DNA of 64,000 nucleotides from Anaerolineaceae bacterium (GTDB lineage Bacteria; Chloroflexota; Anaerolineae; Aggregatilineales; Phototrophicaceae), in NCBI GenBank assembly GCA_020634165.1, contig JACKCF010000001.1, forward strand, positions 2,433,782 through 2,497,781. Reading direction: 5' to 3'. Below are positions 33,368 to 42,139 of the stretch, in pieces. Within the stretch, counting starts at the first letter, position 1. The number at the start of each line of letters is the position of its first letter. The notes beneath the pieces are model-generated. The model was given only the letters and a program-made list of their open reading frames with translations. It was not told the DNA's origin and made no database searches. Both the position numbers and the translations under genes were made by a program.

Positions 33368-35233
33368 TTATTCGTCAATTGGATTGCGTGAACTGGTCAG
33401 CCCAAGGCGGCGCAGTTCTTCGTCAGTAATGTGGCGTCCATTAAATCGGTCATACAGAGCGCGATTGGCAGTACGATCAACAGTGTAACGCCAACGGCGC
33501 CGTCCGACTTCACGCAGGATCGAACGACAATTTGTACAGCGCACCGTCCAGCGAGTCAACGGGATGCCAAGGATACTATCTTTGCGCTCTTCAACTTGCA
33601 GATGGCCGCGATGGCAGATGGGGCAAACATCGACCACAAAACCATTGCGATAGCGGCTCGCGACAACTGAACTCCGCAGATACAGTACCACATACAGAAT
33701 CACCAATAATACGATAAAGCCGCCAACCAACGCCTCTGGCGGGATCGCTGGCCCACCTGGCGCGTCTGAATCGGGCGGCACCTCGACAATCTCCGGCGGC
33801 ACTTCTGTTTCCGGCAGGATGATTGGGGTCGGGGTATCAGTTTCCGCTGGTGTTTCAGAGGCTGTTGGCGTAGACGTTGGGCTATTCGTCGGAGTTTCCG
33901 AAGGCTCCACAGTCGCCAAAGCGGCAACAGCCAATGCTGTCTGTGTGGCATCTTCCGTAGGCGTTGATGACACCGTATTGGTCGGTGTTGCTGTCGCGGT
34001 TGGAGTCACAGTTGCTGTTGGCGTATCCGTCATGGATGCAGTTGGTGAAGGCGACAAAGTCGGCGTTTCAGTAGCTGTTGGCGTGGACGTTGGTATTGGC
34101 GTCACAGAGGGTTCTTCAGTTGGGCGTTCTGTTAATGTCGGCAGTTCGGTCTCTGTAGACGTTGCTGTTGGAACAGGCGTATCCGTTGGGATCAAAGTAT
34201 CTTCGGCTGTTGCGGACGCACTTTGACTGACCTCAGTTACTACCTGCGGTACTAGAACTGGCGTTGCTGTATCAGTGGGCGTTGACGTCGGGCTAGACGT
34301 GACTGTGGGCGTTTTGGTCGCGGTGGCAGTCGGTGATGATGTTGCCGTTGGTGTGGCTGTAGCCGTTGCTGTTGGCGTTTGGGTCGGCGTGAGTGTATCG
34401 GTTGCAGTCGCCGTATTGGTCGATGTCAGCGTCAACGTTGGTGTAGCTGTATCAGTGGGTGTATTTGTTGGTGTGAGCGTGTCCGTCAAAGTCGCTGTCG
34501 GCGTGCTGGTTGCTGTCGGTGTTGATGTCGCCGATGGCGTTACAGTCGGGGTATTGCTGGGCGTCGCCGATGCTGTGAAGGTGGCAGTCGGCGTCAGGTC
34601 ATTGATGTCCACGACAGGCAGGGCATCGATGGCAGCGTCGTCTTCCCAATTGACGAGATAACGCGCGATCCACGCAAAACCGCTGAAACCAAACTGATCC
34701 GTGAAGCGGATCATCACCCAGGTGCCATCGTCGCTAAGGGAAACAGGCTCGACCAACTCGCCTGGGAGCATCTGCCCCAGCCGCAGGTAGCCACGTCCTG
34801 GGCCAGCGCGGACAAACGCACTGCCACCATTGACATTTACATAGCTTGACGGTGGTGTTGGCGTTGGGAAGAATGGGGTTCTTGTCGCGGGCTGGTCATC
34901 AAACGGTGTGACATTTGCCTCTAAAACTGGCAAAGTCGCAGGATCGAAAAGCAAGAATATGAGGTTGCGCTGAACCCAACCATAGCCACGATTATAGGGG
35001 ATGAGTATCCACTGGCCATCTTCACTAGAGTAAAGCGGGTTGACTTCATCGCCGGACGAGAGCGCACCGACCTCGACATATTGGAGGCCAGGACCGCTAC
35101 GGACAAAGACACTTTCCGGCAAGACGATGTTGGCTTCTGGAAAGGAAGTATCATCTTGAGCCTGGCTGAATACTGCAATCACAGTGATCAAGCCAAGCAG
35201 CAGAATACCTAAAATCGGTATTGTGCGCTTCAC
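33368..35233 (-). CDS. Surface SH3b protein with long Thr/Pro stalk, membrane helix and cytoplasmic zinc ribbon
   Basis: 621 residues. Signal-like N-terminus (IPILGILLLGLITVIAVFSQ), two SH3b domains (about 34-95 SVFVRSGPGLQYVEVGALSS; about 131-195 SAFVRAGPGRGYLRLGQMLP), then about 270 residues of Thr/Pro repeats (TPTATSTPTATLTDTLTPTN). A membrane helix follows (about 503-522, LVGGFIVLLVILYVVLYL) and a C-terminal four-Cys zinc ribbon (CPICHRGHL and CTNCRS). SH3b domains usually bind cell-wall peptide; the stalk would span the wall. A GTG start at 35233 with AAGGAA upstream is used. The repeated DNA makes long open frames on the other strand that are not genes. It is 26 bases upstream of the M23 gene, same strand. 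Confidence 0.83.
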   Translation of the reverse strand: MKRTIPILGILLLGLITVIAVFSQAQDDTSFPEANIVLPESVFVRSGPGLQYVEVGALSSGDEVNPLYSSEDGQWILIPYNRGYGWVQRNLIFLLFDPATLPVLEANVTPFDDQPATRTPFFPTPTPPSSYVNVNGGSAFVRAGPGRGYLRLGQMLPGELVEPVSLSDDGTWVMIRFTDQFGFSGFAWIARYLVNWEDDAAIDALPVVDINDLTPTATFTASATPSNTPTVTPSATSTPTATSTPTATLTDTLTPTNTPTDTATPTLTLTSTNTATATDTLTPTQTPTATATATPTATSSPTATATKTPTVTSSPTSTPTDTATPVLVPQVVTEVSQSASATAEDTLIPTDTPVPTATSTETELPTLTERPTEEPSVTPIPTSTPTATETPTLSPSPTASMTDTPTATVTPTATATPTNTVSSTPTEDATQTALAVAALATVEPSETPTNSPTSTPTASETPAETDTPTPIILPETEVPPEIVEVPPDSDAPGGPAIPPEALVGGFIVLLVILYVVLYLRSSVVASRYRNGFVVDVCPICHRGHLQVEERKDSILGIPLTRWTVRCTNCRSILREVGRRRWRYTVDRTANRALYDRFNGRHITDEELRRLGLTSSRNPIDE

Positions 35234-35297
35234 AAATCGTTCCTTTTCCAGATCAATCTATCTTGTATGCTATCATGAGCGGCCACTTCGCGCCATT

Positions 35298-36035
35298 TCA
35301 GGGCGCATTCTGTATGATGAACGTCCGTGTCACATAGGGTTCACCATTAAGTAGAATACTGGCAGCCCAATTGCCAGGCTGCAATGGTACATTCCGGTTA
35401 CTGATCTCCAGGGCAAGGCATTGATACTGCGCAAAGACAGGCGCTACAAAAACGCTCTCGTGCACAAATTGGCCTTCATACAGCCAGTTCACACGGAATT
35501 CTGTACCAGCTTCCATATTAAGCGCAACGGCGACCAGATAGATGCTATCGAAATAGCCTACCCAATAGGTGCTATTGTTCTGTTCATCAAAGCAGCGATC
35601 TGTTTCACGGATGTGGGCCGTTAATCCCACTTGTTCAAAGCGCATTTCACCATTTGAGAGATCGAACATCTCCAGAGGCATGGCACCGCCATCATTTTGC
35701 AGGATGCGGCGTTCTGGAATGCCATTTGTAGAAGCCGCGCTGAGCGTCGCATACAAGGCAAGGTTATAGGCATTAAATTCGGCAGCGGTAGTCATGGCTG
35801 CTTCGGCAGTGGCACCAGCCTGGCCTATGGAATCCGTTATCTGTGTGCGCTCAACCGATACTTCAGTGGCATTTGATGCTAACTGGACGCGCATCGTAGC
35901 AGGGATATCATCGCCTGCCAGCGAGCTGCACGCAGAAATGACTGTTACCACAAATAGAAAGAAAATGTAGATTTTCGCGCGGATCAAGAGAGTAAGGGTC
36001 CATTGGTCTGTTGGGTGTTTGCAGCGTCGAATCAT
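35298..36035 (-). CDS. Small putative lipoprotein, unrecognised
   Basis: About 245 residues from an ATG at 36035. The frame stays open upstream to 36080, and a TTG at 35987 would give a compact lipoprotein signal (LIRAKIYIFFLFVVTVISAC with C as lipobox cysteine). No ribosome site decides among them. After the lipobox come a helical region rich in Ala (about 40-85) and a beta-rich domain with YWVGYFDSIYLVAVALNME and WLYEGQFVHESVFVAPVFAQ, resembling an Ig-like fold. No family was recognised. It is the first gene of a leftward run with the SH3b and M23 genes, separated from the next by about 65 bases. Confidence 0.6.
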   Translation of the reverse strand: MIRRCKHPTDQWTLTLLIRAKIYIFFLFVVTVISACSSLAGDDIPATMRVQLASNATEVSVERTQITDSIGQAGATAEAAMTTAAEFNAYNLALYATLSAASTNGIPERRILQNDGGAMPLEMFDLSNGEMRFEQVGLTAHIRETDRCFDEQNNSTYWVGYFDSIYLVAVALNMEAGTEFRVNWLYEGQFVHESVFVAPVFAQYQCLALEISNRNVPLQPGNWAASILLNGEPYVTRTFIIQNAP

Positions 36036-36105
36036 ACAACAAAATGGCAAAATTTCGATTACCCAATTGGCCAACAACAATTGTGCGCTTCAGGCACCCA
36101 TGACC

Positions 36106-36134
36106 TTGAGTACGATGACATTCAATGATAGACT
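36106..36134 (+). promoter_or_regulatory. Promoter of the tRNA-Arg gene
   Basis: TTGAGT (36106-36111), 17-base spacer, TAGACT (36129-36134). Transcription would start a few bases before the tRNA 5' end at 36146. Confidence 0.5.
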
Positions 36135-36145
36135 ATGCTGAAGAT

Positions 36146-36217
36146 GCCCCCGTAGCTCAGTGGATAGAGCGCTGGCCTCCGGAGCCAGAAGCACAGGTTC
36201 GAGTCCTGTCGGGGGTA
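36146..36217 (+). tRNA. tRNA-Arg (anticodon CCG)
   Basis: 72 bases without encoded CCA. Acceptor GCCCCCG pairs with CGGGGGT (one G-U). D arm GCTC/GAGC. Anticodon arm CTGGC-CTCCGGA-GCCAG with anticodon CCG. T arm ACAGG-TTCGAGT-CCTGT. Discriminator A. All stems pair fully. Its 3' half is overlapped on the other strand by the end of the recombinase gene, marking it as an integration site. Confidence 0.93.
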
Positions 36218-37884
36218 CCTAACCCTACCCAAAGCGAACGGTTTTCCTGACCTACCAAACAATTCCTCCGTGTGTCGAGGCGCTCAATCAAGTTCTCACC
36301 CTCTGAAATAGCATTTAGGTAGGTGAAGGGTGGCAACAACTCCAATGTTTCAATCTTTCCACTCATGTCAATAATAACTTTGCTGACCAACTGTTTTAAG
36401 ATCTCCCGTTGCTGCTTGGGGCACAACTGCTGATATCGTGTTCCAATTTCACTCAGGATCGCCAGAGCGATATCCAGATCTTCGATATGGGAGCCACTTT
36501 CCTGTTTTAATGATTGTAACGCATTTTCGATGCGTTCACGTTCAGCCTGGGCTTCTTGTGCCAGTCTGACATAGATATCATCGTTCATGCCAAGCTGTGT
36601 ATAACCGCGCCACAGTTTAATCTCTCTGCCCTTCACCCGTTCTAGGGCCTGCTGCAACACTTGCGCTTCCTGCCCTCTCTGACCAATATACTTTGTCACA
36701 TCTTGCTGGTACACACGCCGTATCTCAGGTATCTGATCTGAATCCACTTGAATACAACTCAGATGACCACCAATCTGATCGTCAACTTGAGCACACCGAA
36801 ATCGAATTTCACTGCTGCTCAAGCGATAATAAGTGGCACCTTTTTGGGTCCTGGAGGTATTAGGTTTCGAGCAGCGAAGCTTAATCAGATCACCATTCGC
36901 CCATCTCAGATGAACCAACCCTTGTAGTAAATAGAAGTTGAGTTTGTTCGGCTGTGGCCGTCGGTTCCGTTTAGCCAAGATTTGCAGACCATGTTCAAAC
37001 TCATCGGTTGAGACAATCGGTTCCCAGTTGCCCTTCACCGACTTGGGTTTGATATCAGCCCAGGTATTCTCGACCACTACCCATCCTGCGTAAAACCAGT
37101 TATGGAAGATGCGTGATAGAGCTTGTCGATTGAACACTTGCCGACCGCGTCGGTTGATACGAATAAAGGGTGTGCCATTTCGCAAGGTATAACCACGGGC
37201 TGAAAGGGCTTCACAGATGTCATTAAAGGTGGGGCCATCATGGAGAAGCAAGTCCCAGGCATAGCGCCAGATTTGAGCACGTTGAGGATCAATCTCGACC
37301 CATCGTCGGTAGCGATTGTGCTCCAAATTATCTGACCGATCTATCGAATCGATACGAGACTCGCGATTAGCATAACCATCCGGTGCTTTCCATGGCCAGT
37401 TACCTTGTAGCAGCTTGGACAACATACCATATTTGACACGCCGACCAATAACTGCTGATTCGCGTCTTGCCATGCCGAACAGAATGTTCAGATACAGGCG
37501 ATCATCCTCATGAGCGGGATCTAAGTCAGGATGTGCGGCAAAACGTACATGAATGCCTATCTCAGTCATCTCGTCAATCGCTCGCAGTGCTTCTACATCG
37601 TCGCGACCAAAACGATCTGGAGTTGACGAGAAGATATGAGAGAATGCTCCTTTGCGAGCTTGCCTGAGCATGTCCTGATAGGAACTTCGATCTGCCGATG
37701 TACCGCTGTAATTGTCGATGTACTCACGCCTGAAAGGAATACCTTCATATAATTTCAGCATGCGCTGCACATCGCGTCGCTGACCATCTTGAGATCGCTG
37801 TGGTGCCTGCACCTCTTCTGTGCTGGTCCGCAAGTAAATCACATAGCCTGATTGGGTGACGATCTGCCGCTGTTTGCGTCCCAT
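36157..37884 (-). CDS. Large serine recombinase (integrase)
   Basis: 575 residues. Resolvase-type catalytic domain (about 12-150): YVIYLRTSTEEVQAPQRSQD with nucleophile S21, SSTPDRFGRDDVEALRAIDE and GMARRESAVIGRRVKYGM. The recombinase domain (about 160-280) includes PDGYANRES and RYRRWVEIDPQRAQIWRYAW. The usual zinc ribbon is degenerate (LRCSKPN, FRCAQVDD). A coiled coil follows (about 400-450, AQEAQAERERIENALQSLKQ). The last 20 residues (GTPDRTRTCASGSGGQRSIH) are antisense tRNA-Arg sequence, and the stop lies inside the tRNA gene. It should integrate and excise the element. After excision its C-terminus would change. Confidence 0.9.
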   Translation of the reverse strand: MGRKQRQIVTQSGYVIYLRTSTEEVQAPQRSQDGQRRDVQRMLKLYEGIPFRREYIDNYSGTSADRSSYQDMLRQARKGAFSHIFSSTPDRFGRDDVEALRAIDEMTEIGIHVRFAAHPDLDPAHEDDRLYLNILFGMARRESAVIGRRVKYGMLSKLLQGNWPWKAPDGYANRESRIDSIDRSDNLEHNRYRRWVEIDPQRAQIWRYAWDLLLHDGPTFNDICEALSARGYTLRNGTPFIRINRRGRQVFNRQALSRIFHNWFYAGWVVVENTWADIKPKSVKGNWEPIVSTDEFEHGLQILAKRNRRPQPNKLNFYLLQGLVHLRWANGDLIKLRCSKPNTSRTQKGATYYRLSSSEIRFRCAQVDDQIGGHLSCIQVDSDQIPEIRRVYQQDVTKYIGQRGQEAQVLQQALERVKGREIKLWRGYTQLGMNDDIYVRLAQEAQAERERIENALQSLKQESGSHIEDLDIALAILSEIGTRYQQLCPKQQREILKQLVSKVIIDMSGKIETLELLPPFTYLNAISEGENLIERLDTRRNCLVGQENRSLWVGLGTPDRTRTCASGSGGQRSIH

Positions 37885-38236
37885 TTCTTATTTACCGTAA
37901 AAACTCATCTTACTGATTGAGCCACTAGTGTAGTATGTTTTCTGACACATCTCGCTTTTCATCCGATTGCCCCAGGAGTGGGTGTTTCAATTCGTTTATG
38001 CCAATACAATCAATAGTCCCTAATGCTGACCGCGCGTGATTATATGAGCGAGGCACAGAGTCATTGACACAGAGCAATTCAGCGAGCGAAAAAACGCGCT
38101 TTATAGCAGATTGGGTAGAATAGGTACTAGAAGGCAATGGATCCATAGTATATCAATTCAGTTATCAATGAGATGATTCTGTACACTATAAGTCAATATA
38201 GTACATTATTTCGTGATAATCAACTCGATTGACAAC
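37885..38236. other. Intergenic region between integrase and XRE gene
   Basis: This stretch is AT-rich and has no convincing gene. A 73-codon frame (37925-38146, minus strand) lacks a ribosome site and family resemblance, though a small directionality factor cannot be excluded. An imperfect dyad, GTACACTATA (38181-38190) and TATAGTAC (38197-38204), could be a regulator site. Confidence 0.4.
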
Positions 38237-38264
38237 TTGGCAACAAATGTGACAGGATTATAAT
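38237..38264 (+). promoter_or_regulatory. Promoter of the XRE regulator gene
   Basis: TTGGCA (38237-38242), 16-base spacer, perfect TATAAT (38259-38264). A perfect TTGACA at 38229-38234 lies 8 bases further up, with a 24-base spacing that is too long to work with this -10 box. Confidence 0.6.
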
Positions 38265-38320
38265 ATTAGTAGCAATATCAATTTCTGGCAGGTAAGGTGG
38301 ATAAGAAGCAGGAGCACAGT

Positions 38321-38698
38321 ATGCCACACAAGAGCAACAAGCGGGCTGATGGCACGAACGGATATGACAAGCAGGAAGCAAAAAAGCAATTGGGCTTACG
38401 AGTGAAGCGCGCTCGTATGGATATAGATCTCAAGCAGGACGAACTGGCTGAATTGATGGGGATAAGTCAGGCAGTTGTTTCCAATGTCGAGAATGGTCTC
38501 ACAACCATCGATGTGCCTGATCTACCTCGTTGGGCTGCAGTACTTAACAAACCCATCATGTACTTTTACGAAGACGAAGGCATCTACTGGCAGCACAAGG
38601 CGCTCGATATCCTGAGGATGTTTCCAGAGGAGCGGATTGAGTTTGTACTGCATCTGCTCAAAAACATGGCAATTAGCATGCATGAGCTCCATGGTTAG
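38321..38698 (+). CDS. XRE-family helix-turn-helix regulator
   Basis: 125 residues. The helix-turn-helix spans about 28-80: LRVKRARMDIDLKQDELAEL, MGISQAVVSNVENGLTTIDV and LPRWAAVLNKPIMYFYED, a cro/C1-like domain with the recognition helix in SQAVVSNVENG. The C-terminal 40 residues look helical and may dimerise. It is likely the element's control repressor, placed near the integrase. The ATG at 38321 has AGGAG 7 bases before it and is preferred to a GTG at 38297. Confidence 0.85.
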   Translation: MPHKSNKRADGTNGYDKQEAKKQLGLRVKRARMDIDLKQDELAELMGISQAVVSNVENGLTTIDVPDLPRWAAVLNKPIMYFYEDEGIYWQHKALDILRMFPEERIEFVLHLLKNMAISMHELHG

Positions 38699-39065
38699 GT
38701 TTATACAATGCCGCTAAAAAGAAACCATTATTGAGAAAGCAACCTTTCACCCCTGATCTATGCTCTCACAACATCGGTAGATGTGGAACCATAGAAACTT
38801 TTAGAAAACTCTTATGAACTGAAAAAGTACACACCTGTTGATGTCTAATGTTAATGCGTAGCATCATGCAAAGTTCGAAAGCCTCATACAGGGTCGATAG
38901 GACAAATGGCTATTGGGATGCTTGCCAATGATTTTTTCTTTGATCTCTCTGGCTATCTGTTGGCTCATTATGCTTTGTTTCCTTTCTCTCAGCCGTGACC
39001 ACTGGATTCCGCCCCACAATTTATGAGACACAGTTTTCGAGTTTAGAATTCTTGTCAATATATTG
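38699..39065. other. Non-coding or decayed stretch
   Basis: No supported gene. A 64-codon minus-strand frame (38864-39058) contains SQQIAREIKEKIIGKHPNSH, which could be the start of a decayed small gene, but it has no clear ribosome site. Confidence 0.35.
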
Positions 39066-39122
39066 TTGTGCTCAAACGAGAACTACGATATACTACGCAA
39101 AACGATTTGCAAAACGATTTGC
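39066..39122 (+). promoter_or_regulatory. lacI-type gene promoter with two overlapping operators
   Basis: TTGTGC (39066-39071), 17-base spacer, TATACT (39089-39094). Directly downstream GCAAAACGATTTGC occurs twice, at 39097-39110 and 39109-39122, sharing the GC. Each copy is a near palindrome with a central CG (GCAAAnCGnTTTGC), the form of LacI/GalR operators. Occupancy would block transcription start, so the regulator should repress itself. Confidence 0.7.
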
Positions 39123-39153
39123 ATATTAGAGATAGTTTTCTGGAATCATTCTT

Positions 39154-40152
39154 TTGACTACCATTAAGCGCGTTGCACAGCATGCTGGCGTTTCAATCAC
39201 TTCTGTATCCCATGCTATCAATCACCCCAATCGGGTATCTGATACTATGCGTCGCCGGGTTGAAAAAGCGATTGAAGAACTGGGATACCATCCAAATCCG
39301 GCAGCACAAAACTTGCGTACAGGGCGTACAAACCTCATTGCTCTGTTAATTCCTGATATCTGTAATCCTTTTTATCCTGAGCTTGTCCAGGTTATCCAGA
39401 CGCAGGTCAGTCGTGTCGGCTTAGACACGCTGATTTTCAACACGGATGTTCCTGGCAACTTATCTGGTACACATATGACTGAATATCTCAGTCAAATTGG
39501 GCAGAATCGCTTCGATGGCGTCATTGTTGCCAGTGAAGCGCTAGTAGGTCACGAACATGTGCTAGAGGATCTAGATTTGCCTGCTGTTTACATTGGGCAC
39601 CTGAGTGAGCCGATAATTGACAACGTGACTATTGATGACTTTGCTGCTGCTTATATGGCAACAGAATATCTGATCAAAAAAGGGCATCAACGCATTGCAC
39701 ACATTAGCGGCGAACCCAAATTTTTCGCTGGCAAACAACGGCAGCAAGGTTACGAAAAGGCCTTATTAGATCACGATTTGGCGGTGTATCCGAACTATAT
39801 CTACGCAGGAACATTCTTGCGTCCAGCAGGTAGAGAAGGCATACGCGTACTGCTGACGCAGCCAGCGCCACCAACAGCAGTCTTCATTGCAAACTCACAA
39901 ATGGCTATCGGCGCCCTGGCGACTTTATCCGATATGGGTAAGCAGGTGCCAGAGGATATTGCTATTGTCACATTTGACGATATAGCAGAAATGGAGGATA
40001 TCCGCCCGACACTCACAACCATTGATTACAGTCCGCGTCTGATCGCTCATCATGCGATCCAACTACTATTTGAGAGGCTGGAGGGGACAACACCAGATCC
40101 ACCACGATCAATTCGTGTCCCCTTTTCACTCCTGAAGCGAAACTCCGCGTAG
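39154..40152 (+). CDS. LacI/GalR-family transcriptional repressor
   Basis: 332 residues. The N-terminal helix-turn-helix is canonical: TIKRVAQHAGVSITSVSHAI and NHPNRVSDTMRRRVEKAIEE, ending in the hinge LGYHPNPAAQNLRTGRTNLI. The effector domain follows the periplasmic-binding fold (LIPDICNPFYPELVQVIQTQ, FDGVIVASEA, HISGEPKFFAGKQRQQGYEK, IVTFDDIAEMEDIRPTLTTI). The start is a TTG at 39154 because the family sequence begins there. It should sense a sugar and control the ABC transporter and hydrolase genes that follow on the same strand. Confidence 0.92.
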   Translation: MTTIKRVAQHAGVSITSVSHAINHPNRVSDTMRRRVEKAIEELGYHPNPAAQNLRTGRTNLIALLIPDICNPFYPELVQVIQTQVSRVGLDTLIFNTDVPGNLSGTHMTEYLSQIGQNRFDGVIVASEALVGHEHVLEDLDLPAVYIGHLSEPIIDNVTIDDFAAAYMATEYLIKKGHQRIAHISGEPKFFAGKQRQQGYEKALLDHDLAVYPNYIYAGTFLRPAGREGIRVLLTQPAPPTAVFIANSQMAIGALATLSDMGKQVPEDIAIVTFDDIAEMEDIRPTLTTIDYSPRLIAHHAIQLLFERLEGTTPDPPRSIRVPFSLLKRNSA

Positions 40153-40271
40153 CAGTACGAAACCAGCCTAAAAATAATAACGCTTCAGGACAGGATAACA
40201 AGAATGAATCTGTGCCCAATAAGGAGGAGCTATTGAAATAAGTTATTTGATCCTGAACGAAGCAGCTTTAG

Positions 40272-40283
40272 ACAAAACGTTTC
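40272..40283 (+). promoter_or_regulatory. Candidate LacI-family operator before the transporter operon
   Basis: ACAAAACGTTTC contains the 8-bp palindrome AAACGTTT (40275-40282) with central CG, and shares CAAAACG with the two operators in front of the repressor gene. It lies 18 bases before the ATG of the binding-protein gene, just upstream of TTAAGGAGAAG. Confidence 0.45.
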
Positions 40284-40300
40284 TTTAAGGAGAAGCAACT

Positions 40301-42058
40301 ATGAAAAACAAGTTGTCACGATTTCGATTTGTTACCTACCTTGTTGTCTTCGCGCTATTGCTGGTGACGGCGATTAACATTGTCGCGCAAGACATACCCG
40401 ATGTCCCTCGTGAGCGAACACTGATATTTGAGAACATCAGCCAGCGCGTCACCACACCGGATAACTACAATCCGCTTCTAAACGGCTCCCTGAAGCATGC
40501 TGGCCTTCAGCAAGTCGGATTTGAATCGTTGTTTTACTATAATTATGAAACGGGCGAGATTATTCCCTGGCTAGCCGAAAGCTTCGAATACAACGACGAT
40601 TTCACCGAAGTAACGATCAAACTGCGTGAGGGTGCCATGTGGAGTGACGGCGAAGCCTTTAACGCTGACGATGTCGTCTTCACGATTAACTTGTTGATTG
40701 CAAATGCGCCTGAACTATCATTCTCGAATGACCATGCGAGTTTCGTACAAAACATTGAAGCTGTGGATGACTTGACGGTCAAAATCACCTTAAAAGGTCC
40801 AAATCCGCGTTATATTTTCGATGTTTTCGCGGTGCGTATTTACAATTCCACATATATCGTTCCAGAGCACATCTTTGCTGATATTGATCCCTCGACTTTC
40901 TTGAATTTTGATCTTGAGCAGGGCTGGCCCGTCACCACCGGACCATATCAGTTGGTTATTTCCAATCAGACCGAAACCGTATGGGATCGGCGTGAGACAT
41001 GGTGGGCAGCAGAAACTGGTTTCCAAGAAATGCCTGAACCTGAACGGGTGATTTTCCTAACAGCAGGTAGTGAGGAACGCCGTGCTGCTATGGCCATCAA
41101 CAATGAGTTGGATACGCTCTGGTTGATGGGGCGTAGCACGTTTGAAACCGTAACAGCACAAAACCCCGATGTAGAGAGTTGGTTCCCGGAACCCCCTTAT
41201 GCTTACCTCGACCCATGCCCACGCTATCTCGTCGTCAATAATATGGTTGCGCCGTTTGACAATCCTGATCTACGCTGGGCAGTCAGCTACGCCATTGACC
41301 GTGACGTTCTGGTAGACATCGCATGGGAAGGTCTGACGACAACATCCGAATGGCTGCTGCCAGACTATGCACCGCTACAACCCTATATGGATAGCATTGC
41401 TGATCTGTTGCAGGACTATCCGCCACTGGAATACAACCTGGATCGGGTCGATGAGATCATGACGGCCAATGGTTATACGAAGGACGACGTTGGCCTGTGG
41501 GTGGATGCAAATGGCAATCGCGTCGAAATGGACCTCGTTGTTCGTCAAGGCGAAGCCTTCCAAGTGAAGATGGTACCCGTACTGGCCGAATTGCTGCAGC
41601 GGGCAGGCTTTGACGCCAGTTTCAAGCTACAGGATATTGGTGCCTTTACCGAAACGTTGAATTCAGGCCGTGCCAATGCCTGGATTGATGTGTCCTGTGG
41701 TAGTGTGCGCGATCCATATCGTACGATGGATAACTTCCACAGCCGTCATGCACCCGCAATCGGTGAAACGGCAACTGGCGCTCGTTCACGATGGATCAAC
41801 GAAGATTACGATGTCATTGTCGATGAGATGGCGCGCACAGGGGTTGATGACCCGCGATTGCAAGAATTGTTCCACGACGCTATGGCAATCTGGCTGCCTG
41901 AGCTGCCAGCCATGCCACTGACCCAAGCGTCTCTGCTTTCCTCATTTAATAATCACTACTGGACTAACTGGCCAACGGTCGATAACAACTACATTCACCC
42001 AGGTCACTGGTGGTCAACGGCACTCCTGCTTGTCACAGCGGTAGAGCCCGCTCAATAA
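40301..42058 (+). CDS. ABC transporter solute-binding protein, family 5 (Opp/Dpp type)
   Basis: 585 residues. Signal peptide at 1-29 (TYLVVFALLLVTAINIVAQ). The SBP_bac_5 fold is clear: HAGLQQVGFESLFYYNYETG, IIPWLAESFEYNDDFTEVTI, LREGAMWSDGEAFNADDVVF, TGPYQLVISNQTETVWDRR and NPDLRWAVSYAIDRDVLVDI. No lipobox cysteine is present, so it should be released or held by the permease. Family 5 proteins bind peptides but also oligosaccharides; the adjacent GH172 and GH32 genes favour a sugar. AAGGAGAAG precedes the ATG. It is the first gene of the transporter operon. Confidence 0.92.
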   Translation: MKNKLSRFRFVTYLVVFALLLVTAINIVAQDIPDVPRERTLIFENISQRVTTPDNYNPLLNGSLKHAGLQQVGFESLFYYNYETGEIIPWLAESFEYNDDFTEVTIKLREGAMWSDGEAFNADDVVFTINLLIANAPELSFSNDHASFVQNIEAVDDLTVKITLKGPNPRYIFDVFAVRIYNSTYIVPEHIFADIDPSTFLNFDLEQGWPVTTGPYQLVISNQTETVWDRRETWWAAETGFQEMPEPERVIFLTAGSEERRAAMAINNELDTLWLMGRSTFETVTAQNPDVESWFPEPPYAYLDPCPRYLVVNNMVAPFDNPDLRWAVSYAIDRDVLVDIAWEGLTTTSEWLLPDYAPLQPYMDSIADLLQDYPPLEYNLDRVDEIMTANGYTKDDVGLWVDANGNRVEMDLVVRQGEAFQVKMVPVLAELLQRAGFDASFKLQDIGAFTETLNSGRANAWIDVSCGSVRDPYRTMDNFHSRHAPAIGETATGARSRWINEDYDVIVDEMARTGVDDPRLQELFHDAMAIWLPELPAMPLTQASLLSSFNNHYWTNWPTVDNNYIHPGHWWSTALLLVTAVEPAQ

Positions 42059-42074
42059 ATCAACTTCGCTTTTG

Positions 42075-42104
42075 GTGTGTCCGATACGTGTGTATCGGAC
42101 ACAC
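42075..42104 (+). terminator. Stem-loop between binding-protein and permease genes
   Basis: A perfect 13-bp stem (42075-42087 with 42092-42104) with loop GTGT, 17 bases after the stop codon, then a short T-rich run. In many ABC operons such a hairpin stabilises the binding-protein message and reduces readthrough into the permease genes. Confidence 0.65.
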
Positions 42105-42139
42105 GTTGTTGAATCGCTTTTTATTCGGAGATTCCTACT

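Noticed and set aside
33800..34620. Repeated DNA considered as a CRISPR or tandem-repeat array
   Set aside because: Period and spacing are irregular and follow Thr/Pro codons in one reading frame, not repeat-spacer units.
33819..34661. Two plus-strand open frames of Val/Gly-rich repeats
   Set aside because: They are exact antisense of the Thr/Pro codon repeats in the minus-strand SH3b gene; no ribosome site and no fold.
37925..38146. Minus-strand 73-codon frame considered as an excision factor
   Set aside because: No ribosome site, no helix-turn-helix pattern and no recognisable family; left as an intergenic note.
38229..38264. TTGACA paired with TATAAT as promoter
   Set aside because: The spacing is 24 bases; TTGGCA at 38237 with a 16-base spacing is the better -35 box.
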